Below, piece by piece: positions 1 to 6,050 of a stretch of 11,820 nt of DNA (its first letter is position 1; every line of letters begins with the position of its first letter). Below the pieces are notes generated by a model that worked only from the letters and a program-made list of their open reading frames with translations, did no database searches and was not told where the DNA came from. The position numbers and the translations under genes are program-made. This stretch comes from an uncultured Chloroflexota bacterium. GTDB lineage: Bacteria > Chloroflexota > Anaerolineae > Aggregatilineales > Phototrophicaceae. Where the stretch lies: the NCBI GenBank assembly GCA_937927665.1, contig CALBRY010000437.1, positions 1-11,820 of the forward strand, given 5' to 3'.

Positions 1-1
1 G

Positions 2-142
2 GGCGGATTTCTGTTTCACGAGATTGGCGAAGCGGGCAGCACAGGTTTTGGACTTGAGAGTCTGTTTGCGGCTTTTCTCGGCGCCATCATGCTGTTGTAT
101 GCGACCCGCCTCGCTGCTAGACGAAGCAGTCTGCAAGCGTAG
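2..142 (+). CDS. GlsB/YeaQ/YmgE family membrane protein, 3' end only
   Basis: This is the last 46 codons of a gene that begins outside the window, read in frame 2 up to TAG at 140-142. The visible part has a glycine-rich stretch (GGFLFHEIG), then a hydrophobic segment (LFAAFLGAIMLLYATRL) and a basic tail. This is the usual end of GlsB/YeaQ/YmgE (transglycosylase-associated) proteins, which are very small integral membrane proteins of about 80-90 residues linked to envelope and general stress. The next gene starts 26 bases downstream and encodes a complete member of the same family, so the two look like tandem paralogues in one operon. The molecular function of the family is not established. 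The family call is fairly safe despite the truncation because both the glycine pattern and the terminal helix match its neighbour. Confidence 0.75.
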   Translation, partial: GGFLFHEIGEAGSTGFGLESLFAAFLGAIMLLYATRLAARRSSLQA

Positions 143-168
143 GTCTTGATATTCAAAAGGAGTTTCCA

Positions 169-441
169 ATGATGCAGCCGTTAGGATTATTCTCTTGGGT
201 AATTATTGGCGCGATTGCGGGGTGGCTGGCGGGCATCGTCTTGAAAAGCGGCGGTGGCACATTGATCGATGTTTTGATCGGGATCTCGGGAGCGCTTATC
301 GGCGGCTTTTTGAGTAGTGTGCTCGGACTGGTTGGGACAACAGGAATCAGTTTTTTGAGCTTCATGTCTGCATTTATGGGGGCTGTCGTCCTTTTAGGCG
401 TGATTAGGTATTTCAACCAACAGAGACGCCTTGCCAACTAA
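169..441 (+). CDS. GlsB/YeaQ/YmgE family stress-associated membrane protein
   Basis: A 90-residue, very hydrophobic protein of the normal length for the GlsB/YeaQ/YmgE family. Three membrane segments are visible: about residues 6-25 (FSWVIIGAIAGWLAGIVL), 33-55 (VLIGISGALIGGFLSSVLGL) and 62-83, ending in a basic tail (NQQRRLAN). The small-residue pattern GAIAGWLAG is characteristic. An AGGAG site at 158-162 lies 6 bases before the first of two adjacent ATG codons (169 and 172); either could be used. In Gram-positive bacteria GlsB anchors Asp23-type stress proteins at the membrane, while the E. coli homologues are only known as stress-induced. The position beside YtxH-, YggT- and CsbD-like genes supports a stress or envelope role, but the precise function is unknown. 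Confidence 0.88.
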   Translation: MMQPLGLFSWVIIGAIAGWLAGIVLKSGGGTLIDVLIGISGALIGGFLSSVLGLVGTTGISFLSFMSAFMGAVVLLGVIRYFNQQRRLAN

Positions 442-521
442 GCATGTGGTGTATTTCCATCAAGGCGGCTCGTCTCTATCGCATCAAAATCTCGCTGGAT
501 TTAACTACACAAGGAATTTCC

Positions 522-812
522 ATGATGAACAGTGATCGCATCTACTACAGCAATAATGCTCGACTCCATGCGCTGCGTGCCAACGTTCGTTTAACCGTAC
601 TGTTTCTGACATTGGGGCTGGGAATTGGCGGCGCATTGGCGCTCCTATTTGCACCTGTCTCGGGCAAGAAGACCCGCAGCGAACTTGTGAAGTCCGTCGA
701 AGACGGTTATCAGAATGGAATCGACACCGTTGGATCCATTGTGAAAAAACTGGAGAAGGACTTCGCGGAACTGCAAAACAGTGTTGAAAAACGTATCAAC
801 GATATGACGTGA
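522..812 (+). CDS. YtxH domain-containing protein
   Basis: A 96-residue protein with a short polar N-terminus, one transmembrane helix (about residues 25-46, LTVLFLTLGLGIGGALALLFAP), the YtxH-type turn APVSGKKTR right after the helix, and a charged tail (about 60-96) that should form an amphipathic or coiled helix. The glycine-rich helix followed by AP-x-SG-x-x-TR is the hallmark of the YtxH family, small membrane proteins often under general-stress control in Bacillus. I start at ATG 522 because AAGGAA (511-516) sits 5 bases upstream; a longer in-frame ORF from 444 adds 26 residues that have no SD site and no family match. A second ATG follows immediately at 525. It probably belongs to the same operon as its neighbours. 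Confidence 0.85.
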   Translation: MMNSDRIYYSNNARLHALRANVRLTVLFLTLGLGIGGALALLFAPVSGKKTRSELVKSVEDGYQNGIDTVGSIVKKLEKDFAELQNSVEKRINDMT

Positions 813-865
813 ACCGAACCAATCGTCCGCGCGGCTGAGCCGCATTCCTGAAAAGGCAATTATCT

Positions 866-1291
866 ATGACGCAGAATGAGATCCGGAATCAAGAACTAAT
901 CCGACATGATGAGCAGGTGGATCGGGGCATTGAACATAATCAAGCCCTGAATTTGCACGAGAAAACACAGCACATCACCGCGGCAAATCAAAACTCGACC
1001 GTCTCACGAATTGTCAGCATCGTCTACCTGCTATTTGGTGCACTAGAAATGCTGCTGGTGATTCGCATCGTCTTACACCTAGTGGGTGCAAACCCCAACA
1101 ATGGATTTGCCGTTTTCATCAATGGGTTGTCAGCACCCTTTGTCGGTTTGTTTGGAACCCTTGTCCAAAACCCTGCTATCACTTCGACTTCCACGCTGGA
1201 AATCACAACGATTATCGCTCTATTCGTATATGCAATCGTGGCATGGTTGATCGGCAAAGGAATTTGGCTGGTGCTAAGCCGCCCGCGCTAA
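866..1291 (+). CDS. YggT-like integral membrane protein
   Basis: A 141-residue protein with a hydrophilic N-terminal tail (1-47, rich in His, Gln and Asn) followed by two membrane segments, about 49-72 (IVSIVYLLFGALEMLLVIRIVL) and 113-136. The region between them, with ANPNN at 75-79 and the SAPFVGLF motif at about 89-96, matches YggT-family proteins, where a short PF-containing loop links two helices. YggT proteins are often found near cell-division or envelope genes; their biochemical role is undefined. AAAAGG at 851-856 lies 9 bases before the ATG. The polar N-terminal extension is longer than in minimal YggT proteins and looks cytoplasmic. It sits 53 bases after the YtxH gene and 64 bases before the CsbD-like gene, consistent with co-transcription. 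Confidence 0.82.
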   Translation: MTQNEIRNQELIRHDEQVDRGIEHNQALNLHEKTQHITAANQNSTVSRIVSIVYLLFGALEMLLVIRIVLHLVGANPNNGFAVFINGLSAPFVGLFGTLVQNPAITSTSTLEITTIIALFVYAIVAWLIGKGIWLVLSRPR

Positions 1292-1296
1292 CCTAA

Positions 1297-1325
1297 AACT
1301 CTGTGGATCGCATGCTGTCAGAGTT
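1297..1325 (+). repeat. Inverted repeat between yggT-like and csbD-like genes
   Basis: AACTCTG at 1297-1303 is the exact reverse complement of CAGAGTT at 1319-1325, with a 15-base loop. There is no T-run after it, so it is not a convincing intrinsic terminator. It could be an intercistronic RNA stem that tunes or protects the downstream message. Confidence 0.4.
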
Positions 1326-1326
1326 C

Positions 1327-1339
1327 AGTGAATTTCACT
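1327..1339 (+). promoter_or_regulatory. 13-bp palindrome just upstream of the CsbD-like SD site
   Basis: AGTGAATTTCACT is a perfect palindrome with 6-bp arms around a central T. It ends 4 bases before the AAGGAG ribosome-binding site (1344-1349) of the CsbD-like gene. It could be an operator or an RNA stem next to the translation start. The role is inference; only the symmetry is seen. Confidence 0.35.
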
Positions 1340-1355
1340 CGAGAAGGAGATACAA

Positions 1356-1538
1356 ATGGGACAAATTCCCGATCAGACCAACGGCAAGTTGAATCAAATC
1401 AAGGGGCAGGTCAACAAGAAGTGGCGTGGACTTACGGATACCGAACTCCTGAAGGTCAAGCAGAAACGTGCCGCCCTTGTGGAAAAAATCCAGAGTGAGC
1501 ACACCCGGCGTAAACCAGAAGAGTCCGAAACAAAATAA
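1356..1538 (+). CDS. CsbD-like general stress protein
   Basis: A small, hydrophilic 60-residue protein of typical CsbD length. The diagnostic region is residues 10-40: GKLNQIKGQVNKKWRGLTD, then an acidic/basic helix (ELLKVKQKRAALVEKIQ), the order expected for CsbD (G-x-x-x-Q-x-K-G-x-x-x-x-x-W-G-x-L-T-D). CsbD of Bacillus subtilis belongs to the SigB general-stress regulon and is cytoplasmic and probably poorly structured; no enzyme activity is known. The AAGGAG site at 1344-1349, 6 bases before the ATG, is the strongest SD in this cluster, which fits an abundantly translated stress protein. The C-terminus is unusually charged (TRRKPEESETK). It is the last gene of the left-hand + strand group. 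Confidence 0.82.
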   Translation: MGQIPDQTNGKLNQIKGQVNKKWRGLTDTELLKVKQKRAALVEKIQSEHTRRKPEESETK

Positions 1539-1692
1539 GCATCATATTTGAGCGCGAACAGCAGCCCGATGGCGATCAAATCCGCTTGGATACAACTTGT
1601 CTTGCGCATGTTTCTCGAACGCTGCCCATCTGGTCGCCTACCCATAGCACTAGTGGTTATCTAGATCAGCGTCATGTCGATGAAACAGATCC

Positions 1693-1718
1693 AAAAGGCG
1701 GCAGGTAACGCGCCGCCT
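1693..1718 (-). terminator. Intrinsic terminator of the HMA-DUF305 operon
   Basis: On the minus strand a perfect 7-bp GC-rich stem (AGGCGGC / GCCGCCT, + strand 1696-1702 and 1712-1718) with a 9-base loop is followed directly by four T residues (AAAA at 1693-1696 on the + strand, the last base being part of the stem). It lies 24 bases past the stop codon of the DUF305 gene. Confidence 0.65.
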
Positions 1719-1741
1719 CTCATTCCCTCTAATCCGGTTGG

Positions 1742-2881
1742 CTAGGCGCTCAATTCGCTGATGAGCGCTTCCATCGCTTCGATTTCAGCGGACTGATCGT
1801 CGATAATCTGCTGTGCCATTTCGCCCAGTTCAGCATGAACGATCTGCGGCAGCAGCCGCTCCGACATATGAATGGCATCGTCGTGATGGTCGATCATCGA
1901 CTCCAACCACGCGATTTCATAGTCTCTGCCGGTCAAGCGGCTGAAACCAGCCATCATCCCCATCATCATGGGCGGGTCGGTGAGCGCCATAACTGCACCA
2001 GATGTCGAATGGTCGCTGTGATCGCCCGCTGTGGTGCCATGCTCGGCATGTGCTGACGGTGCTGCTTGTGTGCTTTCAGGATGATGCGCGGCATGATCAC
2101 CACCACTCGCCGCAGTGTCGCCACCCGCCATCACTTCCATGTGATGCTGCATCATCGTCATCATGGTCGCATTTGCACCATCATCCAGATGACCCACCAT
2201 CTCCTGCACATCCTCTAGGGTTAGATTGCCCATTTCGGTCATCATCGCCATCATCTGCCCGAACGTCATCTCGCCCATCATCGGCATGGCTGACCCCATC
2301 CCTCCGGACTCCATCATTCCGCCGAGCGCGTCCATGAGCGGAGTCGCGGGATCAAGATCAGCCGTCCCTTCGAGCAAATCACCCATTGTCATCATGCCCA
2401 TCATCGAGAACATGTGCATACCCCGCTCGACAGACATGTCGGGCATTGCGCCCATTTGGGTGTCACCGCCCCCCATCATACCCATGCCCATTCCGCCGTC
2501 CTGCATCATGCTGCACATGCCATCTTGCATCATGGCGCAACCCATCATACCTTGAGCGGTATCCTCATGAGTGGCATGCAGCATCGATACAGGCTCATAA
2601 TCAATCGCGTACCAAGCGAGCAACCAACCGCGCATCGTCAAAATCTCACGGCTCTGGGCGGTGATGATGTTCTGACAGAGCGTCTGAATCGACTCGGTAA
2701 CCGCCTTGGCAAGACAGTCCGATGCCATATCCAGTGCCATTTGATGATGGTCGATCATCCCTTCAAGAAAGCGGATTTCGGCGCGTTCGCCGCGAGTGAC
2801 TGCCTCTTGAGCCGAAACGCCACCCGTAATGAGCAGTAGAGCGAAAATACTTGCGAGAATACTCAGTCTTTTGATTATCAT
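1742..2881 (-). CDS. Exported Met/His-rich protein with two DUF305 domains
   Basis: A 379-residue protein with a clear signal peptide (about 1-24, hydrophobic core ILASIFALLLITGG, likely cleavage VSA|QE). It carries two DUF305 (ferritin-like four-helix) units: residues about 30-90, with F-L-E-G-M-I-D-H45-H46, and about 315-376, with W-L-E-S-M-I-D-H332-H333. Between them lies a low-complexity centre: Met-rich at about 98-252 (runs such as GMGMGMMGGG) and His-rich at about 262-291. Family knowledge links DUF305 proteins and Met/His-rich exported proteins to copper handling; binding here is inference. I start at ATG 2881; the longer TTG start at 2905 has no SD and would lengthen the signal peptide. 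It follows the HMA gene by 39 bases. Cys-containing runs (GCAMMQDGMC) may add ligands. Confidence 0.85.
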   Translation of the reverse strand: MIIKRLSILASIFALLLITGGVSAQEAVTRGERAEIRFLEGMIDHHQMALDMASDCLAKAVTESIQTLCQNIITAQSREILTMRGWLLAWYAIDYEPVSMLHATHEDTAQGMMGCAMMQDGMCSMMQDGGMGMGMMGGGDTQMGAMPDMSVERGMHMFSMMGMMTMGDLLEGTADLDPATPLMDALGGMMESGGMGSAMPMMGEMTFGQMMAMMTEMGNLTLEDVQEMVGHLDDGANATMMTMMQHHMEVMAGGDTAASGGDHAAHHPESTQAAPSAHAEHGTTAGDHSDHSTSGAVMALTDPPMMMGMMAGFSRLTGRDYEIAWLESMIDHHDDAIHMSERLLPQIVHAELGEMAQQIIDDQSAEIEAMEALISELSA

Positions 2882-2920
2882 GTGCTGACTTTCTTCAATT
2901 CCCAATCGTATACGGCAGCA

Positions 2921-3130
2921 TTAGGATCCTTCAGGCGCGTAATCAATCTCAGCCATTTTGTGCTGAATGCTTGACCAATCGGCAGGGCGATCCCATTGGA
3001 TCGTGATCAGTTTGGTTTCCGGGTTGCCATCCACCGAGACAACGCCGGGCAGCGCGCCGACTTCGCTCTTGATGGTGTTCACACAGCCATTGCAGCCTAC
3101 ATTCGGAACCTTCACTGTTTTCGTTTCCAT
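2921..3130 (-). CDS. HMA-domain heavy-metal (copper) chaperone-like protein
   Basis: A 69-residue single-domain protein, the size of CopZ/Atx1-type chaperones. The beta-alpha-beta fold is recognisable: a first strand (TKTVKVPNV), the metal-binding C13-x-x-C16 motif in the sequence GCNGC, a helix (VNTIKSEVGALPGV), a second strand (VSVDGNPETKLITIQW) and a C-terminal helix. The usual Met before the first Cys (GMxCxxC) is replaced by VG, as is common in single-domain HMA proteins from Chloroflexota-like genomes (recollection, not checked). GAGGAGAT (3137-3144 on the + strand) lies 6 bases before the ATG. It is first in a leftward operon with the exported DUF305 protein, so cytosolic chaperone and envelope metal binder are probably co-expressed. 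Copper is the most likely metal, but nothing in the sequence excludes others. Confidence 0.88.
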   Translation of the reverse strand: METKTVKVPNVGCNGCVNTIKSEVGALPGVVSVDGNPETKLITIQWDRPADWSSIQHKMAEIDYAPEGS

Positions 3131-3190
3131 CGATTCATCTCCTCATGGTTGGTTGAGTCGAGTCTAACGATTGAGACGGCGCAGCATACA

Positions 3191-3202
3191 CGCCATTTGG
3201 CG
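3191..3202. promoter_or_regulatory. Candidate operator in the divergent hma / response-regulator intergenic region
   Basis: CGCCA and TGGCG (3191-3195 and 3198-3202) form a compact inverted repeat with a 2-base gap, near the middle of the 128-base region separating the two divergent units. A second short symmetry (GCGC-GTTTT-GCGC, 3200-3212) overlaps it. A weak -10-like TATCAT at 3227-3232 precedes the response-regulator gene. Binding by the neighbouring NarL-type regulator or by a metal sensor is inference. Confidence 0.3.
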
Positions 3203-3258
3203 CGTTTTGCGCGTCCATGGGTTTGTTATCATGGAACTGAGTTAAAGGATGTGCAGCA

Positions 3259-3903
3259 ATGGTGCGAGTACTGCTTGCAGAAGATCACAAAATCGTCCGT
3301 CAGGGAACGCGGCTGTATCTGGAAAGTCAAGGTATAGACGTAGTGGGTGAAGCGACCAATGGGCGGGAAGCGGTTGAAATGACGCGTGACCTGCTGCCGG
3401 ATGTCGTCGTCATGGATATTCACCTGCCGGAATTGACCGGTGTTGAAGCGACACGACGCATTCGCCATGACTATCCCGATGTCCGTGTGCTGGTGCTCAC
3501 CGCTTATGACGAACCTGCCTATGCTCATGCACTGCTTGAGGCGGGAGCAGACGGATTCATTCTGAAAACGGCTGAACTCTCCGAGTTATTTGCCGCGCTG
3601 CAGGAAGTCGCCGGGGGACGCCGCGCCTTTGATGCAGCAACGCTGACACGGGTTGAACAACACCTGCATGGGATGACGGCGCAGATCGAACGGCTGACCG
3701 AGCGTGAACGCGAAGTGCTGACTCATGCCGCATCCGGAAAAACCAACAAAGAAATCGGCAGCATACTTTTCATCTCCGACCGGACGGTGCAGGGGCATCT
3801 CAAGAATATCTACGAGAAACTAGGCGTTGCCACCCGGACTGAAGCGGTCACGGTTGCCTTGCAGCATGGCTTCATCCGATTAGAGAATGGGAGCAGCAGT
3901 TGA
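3259..3903 (+). CDS. NarL/FixJ-family response regulator
   Basis: A 214-residue DNA-binding response regulator of standard length. The receiver domain (about 1-120) has the acidic pocket E8-D9, phosphoacceptor D53 (VVVMDIHLP), T81 and K103 (FILKTA). The C-terminal LuxR-type helix-turn-helix (about 146-200) shows the classical LTEREREVL start and TNKEIGSILFISDRTVQGHLKNIYEKL. All key residues are present, so it should be a functional transcription regulator. AAAGGA (3244-3249) lies 9 bases before the ATG. Its stop codon overlaps the ATG of the kinase gene (TGATG, 3901-3905), so the pair is translationally coupled and is surely a two-component system. Plausible targets are its own operon and the divergent hma-DUF305 operon; this is inferred from layout only. 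Confidence 0.95.
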   Translation: MVRVLLAEDHKIVRQGTRLYLESQGIDVVGEATNGREAVEMTRDLLPDVVVMDIHLPELTGVEATRRIRHDYPDVRVLVLTAYDEPAYAHALLEAGADGFILKTAELSELFAALQEVAGGRRAFDAATLTRVEQHLHGMTAQIERLTEREREVLTHAASGKTNKEIGSILFISDRTVQGHLKNIYEKLGVATRTEAVTVALQHGFIRLENGSSS

Positions 3904-4991
3904 TGGCGCATCAGGTCGATTGGGTGCATGTCTGCTGCATTGCGGCATCGCTGCTGATCTCCAGCAATGTTTGGTTTTACCTGCGCGTCCTCCGCCCCAT
4001 TCGCCAGCTTTCCGGACAGGCAGCACAGCTCACCAGCGGCAAGCTCGACTCCTTTGAGCAGGACTGCACTGGCATTGCCGAAATTCGTGAACTGCGCCGC
4101 GCGATGGCAGGTATGGTCGGGCATGTGCGGCGCGCCCAAGATCAGAATCGTGCCTATACCGAGCGGCTAGCGGACAGTCTCGAATACGAGCGGCGGCGAA
4201 TCGCTCGCGAACTGCACGACGATGCCGTTCAATCCACCGTCGCCGTGACACAAGGAATCGATCTGGCGAGAAACTGGGTGCAAACCGATCCGGAACGGGC
4301 GGTAAAACTGCTGCAATCCGCACGCGAGCAGGCGGTCGAGGTGGTGAACAGCTTGCGAGAATTGATCGGCGGCTTGCGCCCACCCGCGCTTGAAGAGCTG
4401 GGGCTGGTTGCCGCACTCAAAATGCATGTTGACAAGCTAACGCCGCCAGTCGCGCTGCACATCGAAGGAATGCCGCGTCGGCTCGATGAACCACGCGAAT
4501 TGACGTTGTTTCGCGCCGCTCAAGAAGCGCTGTCGAATGTGATTCGTCACAGCGGCGCGACGCACGCGGAACTCACACTCACCTACGGGGAGTCAGCCGT
4601 CCTGCTGACCGTCCGCGATGATGGGCAGGGCTTTCAGTTTCCGGATCAGCTTGGCGACCTTGCGTTTAAGCGCCATTACGGACTGATAGGGATGCAGGAG
4701 CGCGTCTCAAGTCTTGGCGGTTCGCTCAAAATCGACAGCGCAATTCTGAAAGGGACGGTCGTGCAAGTTTCGCTGCCCACAACGACCACTCAGCCAGAAC
4801 ATCTGGTACGCGATCCGGTATGCAGCGCGTTGATTGAACCCCGGCAGGCATATGGCAGCACCATATACGCCAGTGAAACCTACTATTTCTGCTGTCCGGT
4901 GTGTCAAGGCGCATTTCAGAAAGAACCTGAGCTGTATCGTCCGCTGCTGCCTGACGGAGCGACCGATCGCTCAATTCATGAATCAATATGA
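3903..4991 (+). CDS. Sensor histidine kinase (HisKA_3 type) with C-terminal YHS domain
   Basis: A 362-residue kinase. The order is: one membrane helix (about 8-28), a HAMP-like segment starting at RPIRQL (31-75), a HisKA_3 dimerisation helix with ERRRIARELHDD and phosphoacceptor H105, an HATPase_c domain (about 197-292) with N box N212, the G1 box DDGQGF (239-244) and the G2 box YGLIGMQERV, then a YHS domain at about 301-345 (V-R-D-P-V-C307 ... YYFC330-C331-PVC334 ... F-x-x-x-P-E-L-Y). YHS domains are short Cys-containing metal-binding modules known from copper ATPases and metal reductases. Almost no periplasmic loop is present, so signal sensing is probably cytoplasmic, and the YHS domain is the obvious candidate sensor. 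I start at ATG 3903, which overlaps the regulator's stop codon, with GGGAG at 3889-3893; a TTG at 3900 would add one codon. Confidence 0.93.
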   Translation: MAHQVDWVHVCCIAASLLISSNVWFYLRVLRPIRQLSGQAAQLTSGKLDSFEQDCTGIAEIRELRRAMAGMVGHVRRAQDQNRAYTERLADSLEYERRRIARELHDDAVQSTVAVTQGIDLARNWVQTDPERAVKLLQSAREQAVEVVNSLRELIGGLRPPALEELGLVAALKMHVDKLTPPVALHIEGMPRRLDEPRELTLFRAAQEALSNVIRHSGATHAELTLTYGESAVLLTVRDDGQGFQFPDQLGDLAFKRHYGLIGMQERVSSLGGSLKIDSAILKGTVVQVSLPTTTTQPEHLVRDPVCSALIEPRQAYGSTIYASETYYFCCPVCQGAFQKEPELYRPLLPDGATDRSIHESI

Positions 4992-5059
4992 GCATGTCCC
5001 CAATGGTGACAGATGTGATCCGCTTTGTTAAAAGACAAGTTTTCCTCACGAGGTTGGAA

Positions 5060-5536
5060 GTGATCAAGCAGCAGATTTTCTTGTGCTGTGCTGCCCTCCT
5101 ACTGATTGCCGCTTGTGCTCCCAGCGATCCCGGCAGCACCATCAAAGGGGTCAGCTACAACGCCGAGCAAATTGCTCAGGGACGCGTGTACTATGAGCAA
5201 ACGTGTGCGGCATGTCATGGCATAGATGGGAGGGGGCAATTCCCTGAGGCACCATTTGAGCCAGACGCAACCGGACGACTCGGCGCACCACCCCATAATG
5301 AAACCGGACACACATGGCATCACAGTGATGAACTGCTGCTGCGGTATGTGGTCGAGGGCGGCTTTTCCGATCCCAACAACTTTTACACCATGCCGCGTTG
5401 GGACAGCCTGTATGACCGAGACGATGCAGCCTTAATCATTGCCTACATCAAAACAATGTGGACAGAGGAGCAGCGCATTTACCAACAGCGCGTGACCCTT
5501 GATGAAGAAGCATGGGTTGCCCAAACCCAACCCTAG
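5060..5536 (+). CDS. c-type cytochrome lipoprotein
   Basis: A class I, mono-haem cytochrome c. With the GTG start chosen here the 158-residue product begins with a compact lipoprotein signal (MIKQQIFLCCAALLLIAAC, lipobox I-A-A-C19), then a haem site C49-A-A-C52-H53 and a probable axial Met111 (YTMPRW), with the usual C-terminal helix (DDAALIIAYIKTMW). GAGG at 5050-5053 lies 6 bases before the GTG. An alternative ATG at 4988 overlaps the kinase stop (ATGA) and is in frame, but has no SD and would give a 29-residue region before the hydrophobic core; it cannot be excluded. The mature protein should be lipid-anchored outside the membrane as an electron carrier. It is co-transcribed with the kinase and followed after 13 bases by the DUF1573-like gene. 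The partner oxidase or reductase is not in this window. Confidence 0.88.
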   Translation: MIKQQIFLCCAALLLIAACAPSDPGSTIKGVSYNAEQIAQGRVYYEQTCAACHGIDGRGQFPEAPFEPDATGRLGAPPHNETGHTWHHSDELLLRYVVEGGFSDPNNFYTMPRWDSLYDRDDAALIIAYIKTMWTEEQRIYQQRVTLDEEAWVAQTQP

Positions 5537-5549
5537 AGAGGAGCAGAAA

Positions 5550-6050
5550 ATGAATTCGCAACCGATGAATACGAAACCCACCTCATCTGCCAACCGTACT
5601 GTGCTTAGTCGCCCACTCCTGATCATCGTCGGGGTGATTGTGGTCGCTGTGGTTGGCATTGGACTTGCCGTCATCAGCAATCAGAACAGCGCACCTTACG
5701 TACCTGAAGTGACCGGCGCACCACACGCTGAAGTCTCAACAACGCTCATCGATCATGGTGACATACAGATGGAAGAGTTCGCTGAGAGCATTTTCCGCAT
5801 CCGCAACACGGGCGATCAACCGCTGCGGATTCTGGAAGAGCCGCGGGTTGAATTGGTGCAGGGCTGCTGCCCGCCGCGCGCCATCGTCAGCCACATGACG
5901 CTCCAACCGGGTGAGGAGACGACGATTTCACTGCGGTTCACGATGCATGAGATGATGGGCGGACCGCACGAGTTTCGCGTCCATGTGCCGACGAACGATC
6001 CGACCCAAGCCGTCATCCTGCTGACGATCCTGTCCAATTGGATTGAATAA
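5550..6050 (+). CDS. Membrane-anchored DUF1573-like protein
   Basis: A 166-residue protein with a polar N-terminus, one membrane helix (about 29-49, LLIIVGVIVVAVVGIGLAVIS) and an extracytoplasmic beta-sandwich domain at about 63-163. The latter has features of DUF1573: an FxIRNTGDQPLRI strand, a Cys pair (GCCPP), a PGE turn, a strand ending in ISLRFTM, then MGGPHEFRVHVPTNDP. DUF1573 is an Ig-like family common in exported proteins; its function is unknown. AGAGGAG (5537-5543) follows the cytochrome stop directly, 6 bases before ATG 5550; a longer frame from 5499 has no SD. The GCC pair and the gene order (two-component system, cytochrome c, DUF1573) suggest a role in redox or metal chemistry at the outer face of the membrane. 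That role is inference. Confidence 0.8.
   Translation: MNSQPMNTKPTSSANRTVLSRPLLIIVGVIVVAVVGIGLAVISNQNSAPYVPEVTGAPHAEVSTTLIDHGDIQMEEFAESIFRIRNTGDQPLRILEEPRVELVQGCCPPRAIVSHMTLQPGEETTISLRFTMHEMMGGPHEFRVHVPTNDPTQAVILLTILSNWIE

Noticed and set aside
831..843. GCGGC-TGA-GCCGC stem between the YtxH and YggT-like genes
   Set aside because: It has a 3-base loop, short arms and no T-run; too weak to call a terminator inside an apparent operon.
2002..2839. Several overlapping + strand frames with Pro/Ile/His-rich products
   Set aside because: They are antisense to the Met/His-rich DUF305 gene; their odd composition simply mirrors its ATG and CAT codon runs, and none has an SD site or a domain.
4030..4427. 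Minus strand frames of 86-128 codons within the kinase gene
   Set aside because: They are shadows of the well-supported kinase reading frame in GC-rich DNA.
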